Source: Pseudomonas sp. CHM02 (GTDB lineage Bacteria > Pseudomonadota > Gammaproteobacteria > Pseudomonadales > Pseudomonadaceae). Taken from it: a DNA stretch of 62,234 nt. The notes under the pieces were generated by a model that was not told the origin of the DNA, searched no databases, and worked only from the letters and a program-made list of their open reading frames with translations. The stretch lies in contig NZ_JFCA01000041.1 of assembly GCF_000612585.1 (NCBI RefSeq), positions 1 to 62,234 on the forward strand. The letters are read 5' to 3'. The position numbers were made by a program, and so were the translations under genes. How positions within the stretch are numbered: the first letter of the stretch is position 1; each line of letters begins with the position of its first letter. This document shows positions 60,546 to 62,234 of this stretch, one piece after another.

Positions 60546-62080
60546 GGCGCCTCCGTGACCCCTCGGGGCAATGCACAGGTGAATGTGGTGCCGTGGCCCG
60601 GCTTACTGGTGGCCCAGAGCCGGCCGCGGTGGAAGTCGATGATCGAGCGACAGATCGACAAGCCCATGCCCAGGCCGTCGGGCTTGGTGGTGAAGAAGGG
60701 CTGGAACAGGTTCGGCAGGTCCTTTTCGTCAATGCCAACGCCTTGATCAGCCACTTCCAGCAACACCTCGCTGCCATCCAGCCAGGTACGCACTCGCAGC
60801 AACCGTTGGTGGGCGGCGATGCTGTCCATGGCGTGACAGGCATTGATGATCAGGTTGATGATGACCTGCTGCAGTTGCACCCGGTCGGCGTTGATCTGCG
60901 CGCCGAGCACACTCAGTTCCACGCGGGTGCGCACGCTGTGGCGCGACAGCTCGTGCTGCACCAGGCCCAGGGTTTCGTTGACGATGACATCCAGCGACTC
61001 GGGCTTGCGCAGCGGGTCGCTCTTGCGTGACAGCGCGCGAATGCGGCTGATCACCTCGCTGGCCCGGCAGGCACTGGAGACGATGCGGTCCAGGGACTGG
61101 CGTGCTTCCACCAGGTCCGGCTCCGGCCGATCGAGCCAGCGCCGGCAGGCTTCGCCGCTGCTGGTGATGGCGGTCAACGGTTGGTTCACCTCGTGGGCAA
61201 TCGACGCGGCCAGTTCGCCCAGGGCGGTGATGCGGGTAACGTGCGCGAGTTGGCTCTGTGCATGGAACAAGGCGTCTTCCGCACGCTTGCTGGCGGTGAC
61301 GTCCATCACCGCGCCCAAGTACTCGAAACGCCCACGCGTTACCACGGGGCTCGCGATCATGTGGATATGCTTGATGCGCCCGTCCGGCATCAGTAGGCGG
61401 TGCTTGACCTCGATCAGTGGCGTGCGGTTCAGGGCCTTTTCGAACACCTCATGGGCCAGGTGCCGGTCGTCGGGGTGTGTACGCTCCATCACCATGGCGA
61501 CCGTCGGGGCCTGGTGGGGCGGGTACTCGAAGATCCGCGCCAGTTCCTCGGACCAGGACATCGTCTGGCTGTCCCCGCGAAAGCCCACGCTGCCGGTCTG
61601 GCTCAAGCGCTGGGCACCGATCAGGTAGGCCTCGTTGTGACGCAGGCTGTCTGCCGCGTATTTGCTGCGCAGCGCCAGGAAGGTAATGGCCGAGAGCGCG
61701 GTGAGGCAACGGAAGAATCCGGTGATCGACTCCCACCGCGCGTAATGGCCGTTGTACAGGAACAGCACCGTGAGCAGCGCGATGGAAAACAACGCGACGC
61801 CAATCACCACATTGATGGAGAACAGATTGGCCGCCATCAACAGCAGCGTGATGTACAGCAGGGTCGGTGCCCAATCGGTATGCGTTTGGGAGTTGATCAC
61901 GAAGATGCCGCAAGCCACCACCAGCCCCACCGCCCAGCCCAATGCGTTGATTGCCGGGGTCGGGCTGATGCCGAACGAGGCGTGTGCCTGAGGTTGGCGC
62001 GGGGTGAACAGCAGCCTGTCCCAAAGGCGGCTCAACCCTGAATACTCGCGGCGCGCGCCTGCGGGAACGGTGATTTTCAT
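60542..62080 (-). CDS. PAS-domain sensor histidine kinase (FixL-like)
   Basis: 512 aa. N-terminal membrane part with about three to four helices (LGWAVGLVVACGIFVI, LLYITLLLMAANLFSI, VALFSIALLTVLFLY). PAS-PAC at about 160-265, His296 in ASIAHEVNQPLTAITSSGEA, N-box IINLIINACHAMD, and G-boxes DQGVGIDE and GLGMGLSICRSI. The FixL-like HisKA subtype pairs with the FixJ-type regulator downstream. The PAS shows no obvious heme-binding His pattern. Signal unknown. Confidence 0.88.
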   Translation of the reverse strand: MKITVPAGARREYSGLSRLWDRLLFTPRQPQAHASFGISPTPAINALGWAVGLVVACGIFVINSQTHTDWAPTLLYITLLLMAANLFSINVVIGVALFSIALLTVLFLYNGHYARWESITGFFRCLTALSAITFLALRSKYAADSLRHNEAYLIGAQRLSQTGSVGFRGDSQTMSWSEELARIFEYPPHQAPTVAMVMERTHPDDRHLAHEVFEKALNRTPLIEVKHRLLMPDGRIKHIHMIASPVVTRGRFEYLGAVMDVTASKRAEDALFHAQSQLAHVTRITALGELAASIAHEVNQPLTAITSSGEACRRWLDRPEPDLVEARQSLDRIVSSACRASEVISRIRALSRKSDPLRKPESLDVIVNETLGLVQHELSRHSVRTRVELSVLGAQINADRVQLQQVIINLIINACHAMDSIAAHQRLLRVRTWLDGSEVLLEVADQGVGIDEKDLPNLFQPFFTTKPDGLGMGLSICRSIIDFHRGRLWATSKPGHGTTFTCALPRGVTEAP

Positions 62081-62234
62081 GGCGTCCGGGCACTCTGTTC
62101 TGGTGGGCGAGGGTGAAGCATTGAACGCTTACTTTAAAAGCATCCGTTCTCACCGAGTAGGACACAAAACCCTGAAATCCTGCCAAGCCCAAAGCTGTGG
62201 CAGGCGGGTTTTGGGGGAGGAGGGGCTTGCTGTG
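62081..62234. other. Upstream region of the sensor kinase gene, window edge
   Basis: No gene seen. The last 40 bases (GGCAGGCGGGTTTTGGGGGA and after) look like the start of another intergenic repeat, cut off by the window end. Confidence 0.4.

Overview
The window is about 62 kb of chromosome from a Pseudomonas, most likely of the P. fluorescens group. It carries gacS next to ldhA and a PirRS-like two-component pair, the exbBD-lpxK-trm112-kdsB-ptp-murB block, tusDCB-tusE-ybiB, and several families of short REP-like inverted repeats between genes. It is GC-rich and densely packed with ATGA/TGATG start-stop overlaps. Identifications come from reading protein motifs by eye; no database search was run.

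Layout. 0-10 kb: housekeeping genes (glutathionyl-hydroquinone reductase, YbiB, TusBCDE for tRNA 2-thiouridine, a CaiB-type CoA-transferase, SprT, a Yip1 membrane protein, TtcA, a Tag-like glycosylase, a DUF2069 protein, WrbA, ArsC-like, a thioredoxin lipoprotein). 10-17 kb: META lipoprotein, LdhA, the GacS hybrid kinase and a PirRS-like pair. 17-25.6 kb: DUF2062, ComEC, ExbB/ExbD, LpxK, Trm112, KdsB, LMW-PTP, MurB, a YccA-type Bax-inhibitor protein and tRNA-Ser(UGA). 25.7-31.8 kb: an accessory, partly decayed stretch just after the tRNA. It holds an isochorismatase-fold hydrolase divergent from an HxlR regulator, remnants of a GNAT acetyltransferase and of a DMT transporter, a secreted Asn/Gln-rich protein, a PAS-GGDEF cyclase, unrecognised small proteins, and a 175-aa protein that is 43% methionine with 15 cysteines. 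31.8-36.6 kb: an XRE-cupin regulator, a TonB-dependent receptor, and FecI/FecR-type regulators.

36.6-44.8 kb: a sigma-54 activator of the AcoR type faces a six-gene ABC operon resembling rhizobial glycerol uptake (GlpSTPQUV). A -24/-12 promoter match and TGTTC-type palindromes lie between them. The two ATPases have complementary defects, which predicts one functional and one degenerate ATP site. 45.5-54.2 kb: a lone NitT/TauT-type binding protein, a LysR regulator, and a divergent operon joining a Liv-type ABC transporter to an aminothiazoline-carboxylate (ATC) hydrolase-like protein and an M20 N-carbamoyl-amino-acid hydrolase. The suggested role is uptake of a thiazoline or carbamoyl compound and its conversion to cysteine. 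54.3-62.2 kb: AraC regulator, bile-acid:Na+ symporter-like protein, orphan fimbrial-like protein, SotB-type efflux protein, NDH-2-like flavoprotein, and a sensor kinase with a FixJ-type regulator and a lone receiver.

The least ordinary items are the Met/Cys-rich protein, the asymmetric ABC ATPase pair with its sigma-54 control region, the Liv-ATC-hydrolase operon, and the decayed accessory stretch after tRNA-Ser.
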